The translations under genes and the position numbers were made by a program. From DATKRB01 sp036501425 (GTDB taxonomy: Bacteria > Actinomycetota > Acidimicrobiia > Acidimicrobiales > RAAP-2): a stretch of DNA of 64,000 nucleotides. The stretch covers positions 134,322 to 198,321 of the forward strand of contig DASYAI010000056.1 of NCBI GenBank assembly GCA_036501425.1, written 5' to 3'. Below are positions 63,221-64,000 of this stretch, one piece after another. Within the stretch, counting starts at the first letter, position 1, and every line of letters begins with the position of its first letter. The notes under the pieces are model-generated. The model had not been told where the DNA came from. It saw only the letters and a list, made by a program, of their open reading frames with translations, and did not search any database.

Positions 63221-63629
63221 CCGACCAGTGCTCATGAGCGTTGAGACCGTCGCACGGGCCGGCTGTCGACAGCGGACCAGCCAGCCGCACTAGCGACAAT
63301 ACGGCTCCGGTGCAGTGAAGGCGGCGGAACCAGAGTTCCATCGGTCCAAGAGCAGCCAGCAGAATCCGGAGAACCGCCAATCGGGAGCCGCGGCGGGCGA
63401 CGGGGTCCGGGTCGTAGGACTTGGGAGGGCTCCTCCCAAGGCTGCGCGCAGCCCGTCGCCGAGATGTGGGTCGAAAGGATCTTCTCATCGCCTCCTGCCT
63501 CGGCGATGCGCCCGGGCATCGCTTACCCGGCAACGGGGTCTGGGTAATCACGCCAGTGCGCCACCTTGCGCCGGCCGATAACGAAGGGGGGATGACGAGA
63601 CGACACAGGCGTCGTGGGGGCGACCGATC
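63221..63629. other. Intergenic stretch without a supported gene
   Basis: No frame with coding character or ribosome binding site is visible on either strand. It may contain decayed parts of the IS481-type element that follows, but I cannot align any of it. Confidence 0.55.
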
Positions 63630-63911
63630 TTGGCCGACGCGGCATGCATTACCTACTGCAGGGAGGCCGAGTCGGCTCCCTCGTTCGTGCCAGTGGACCG
63701 ACGCCCACTGCGCTTCGACCGGGCGGCCGGAGTCCGGCCGGTCGACGCTGCACTACCGGTGCGCCTCCACCCGGGCATCGGCACCACCTACGCTGGCTAT
63801 CGCATCGCGAGGCTCGTCGACGGGCTCGACATCGAGATCGTGGGCCTCGACGGATGACCACTGTGGCACGTGGCGCTCGATCCCACCAAGGACTACCGGC
63901 GCATCGGCTGA
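63630..63911 (+). mobile_element. C-terminal remnant of an IS481-type transposase
   Basis: The frame reads FVPVDRRPLRFDRAAGVRPV, LPVRLHPGIGTTYAGYRIAR, LVDGLDIEIVGLDG, then an in-frame TGA (63855-63857) and PLWHVALDPTKDYRRIG before TGA at 63909. The pattern of G(I/L)G..Y.....I...V..LD...I....G......L.LDP...Y is the C-terminal domain of IS481 transposases. The catalytic DDE part is absent. It ends 40 bases before the tRNA gene. Confidence 0.6.
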
Positions 63912-63931
63912 CGACAAGAACCCTGGTCTCC

Positions 63932-63947
63932 GATGTCGCGAGACATC
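63932..63947. terminator. Short hairpin beside the tRNA gene
   Basis: A perfect 6-bp stem (gatgtc/gacatc) with a gcga tetraloop lies just downstream of the leftward tRNA. It could end tRNA transcription, though no T-run follows. A GNRA-type loop also suits a stable RNA hairpin. Confidence 0.4.
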
Positions 63948-63951
63948 ACAC

Positions 63952-64000
63952 TGGCAGCCCCAACGGGATTCGAACCCGTGTCTCCACCTTGAGAGGGTGG
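63952..64000 (-). tRNA. tRNA-Glu (CUC), 3' part
   Basis: Read on the minus strand this is the 3' part of a tRNA: anticodon stem CCACC/GGTGG with loop CTCTCAA (anticodon CUC, glutamate), T-arm ACGGG-TTCGAAT-CCCGT, acceptor strand TGGGGCT, discriminator G and encoded CCA. The 5' part lies beyond the window edge. The IS481 remnant is nearby, as tRNA genes are frequent insertion sites. Confidence 0.9.

Overview
The window is about 64 kb of very GC-rich DNA with dense, often overlapping genes (many ATGA/GTGA junctions), frequent GTG starts and a strong third-position GC bias. Flagellar genes of actinobacterial type (FlbD, FlgN, FliW, CsrA, a FliA/WhiG-type sigma), an aa3-type oxidase with a caa3-type CtaG, ANTAR and RpiR regulators and secreted proteins with Pro/Thr linkers point to a motile, aerobic actinobacterium. 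The class Acidimicrobiia is my best guess. That is inference; the window holds no 16S rRNA gene.

Region 1 (1-9235), flagella: the 3' part of an FlhF-like protein whose P-loop is missing, a small membrane protein and an unusual tandem CsrA read rightwards. Facing them is a leftward operon flbD-motA-motB-fliL-flgN-flgK-flgL-fliW. A FliA-type sigma factor diverges from flbD. csrA and fliW, whose products are expected to bind each other, converge and share their 3' tails.

Region 2 (9236-26012), mixed metabolism: a secreted GH114 glycosidase, an OsmC protein, a double-domain class III CoA-transferase, a secreted GH16 glycosidase, a GGDEF-EAL protein, a quinone reductase, two transporters and a pair of acyl-CoA dehydrogenases. 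Two decayed genes lie here (an MftD-like flavoprotein with at least three frameshifts and a short secreted-repeat protein), plus DUF488 and an SRPBCC protein.

Region 3 (26201-51277), the centrepiece, is a formate-respiration island. It holds molybdenum cofactor synthesis in two blocks (moaB-moaA-moaD-moaC and mobA-moaE-moeA), a HTH-TOBE regulator, a molybdate/tungstate importer (modA and a fused modBC), a formate dehydrogenase operon (two hemerythrins, fdhA, fdhB, an NrfD-type membrane subunit, then an orphan cytochrome b), the FdhD sulfurtransferase, a terminal oxidase (coxB, coxA, a small membrane subunit, ctaG) and copper-centre/thiol assembly genes (CcdA-like, and a Sco-TlpA fusion). Together these could carry electrons from formate through quinone to O2 and build the cofactors needed. 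moaD has no usable start codon.

Region 4 (51287-64000), accessory: a GAF-ANTAR regulator, an exported lipoprotein-like protein, a dienelactone hydrolase, a Rox-like FAD monooxygenase, an RpiR regulator divergent from a three-gene membrane operon (COG4280 - small protein - COG4705), and a secreted phosphoesterase with a likely PHO box. The right end is eroded: a frameshifted methyltransferase, a hypothetical gene, a membrane transporter, an IS481-type transposase remnant and the 3' part of a tRNA-Glu.
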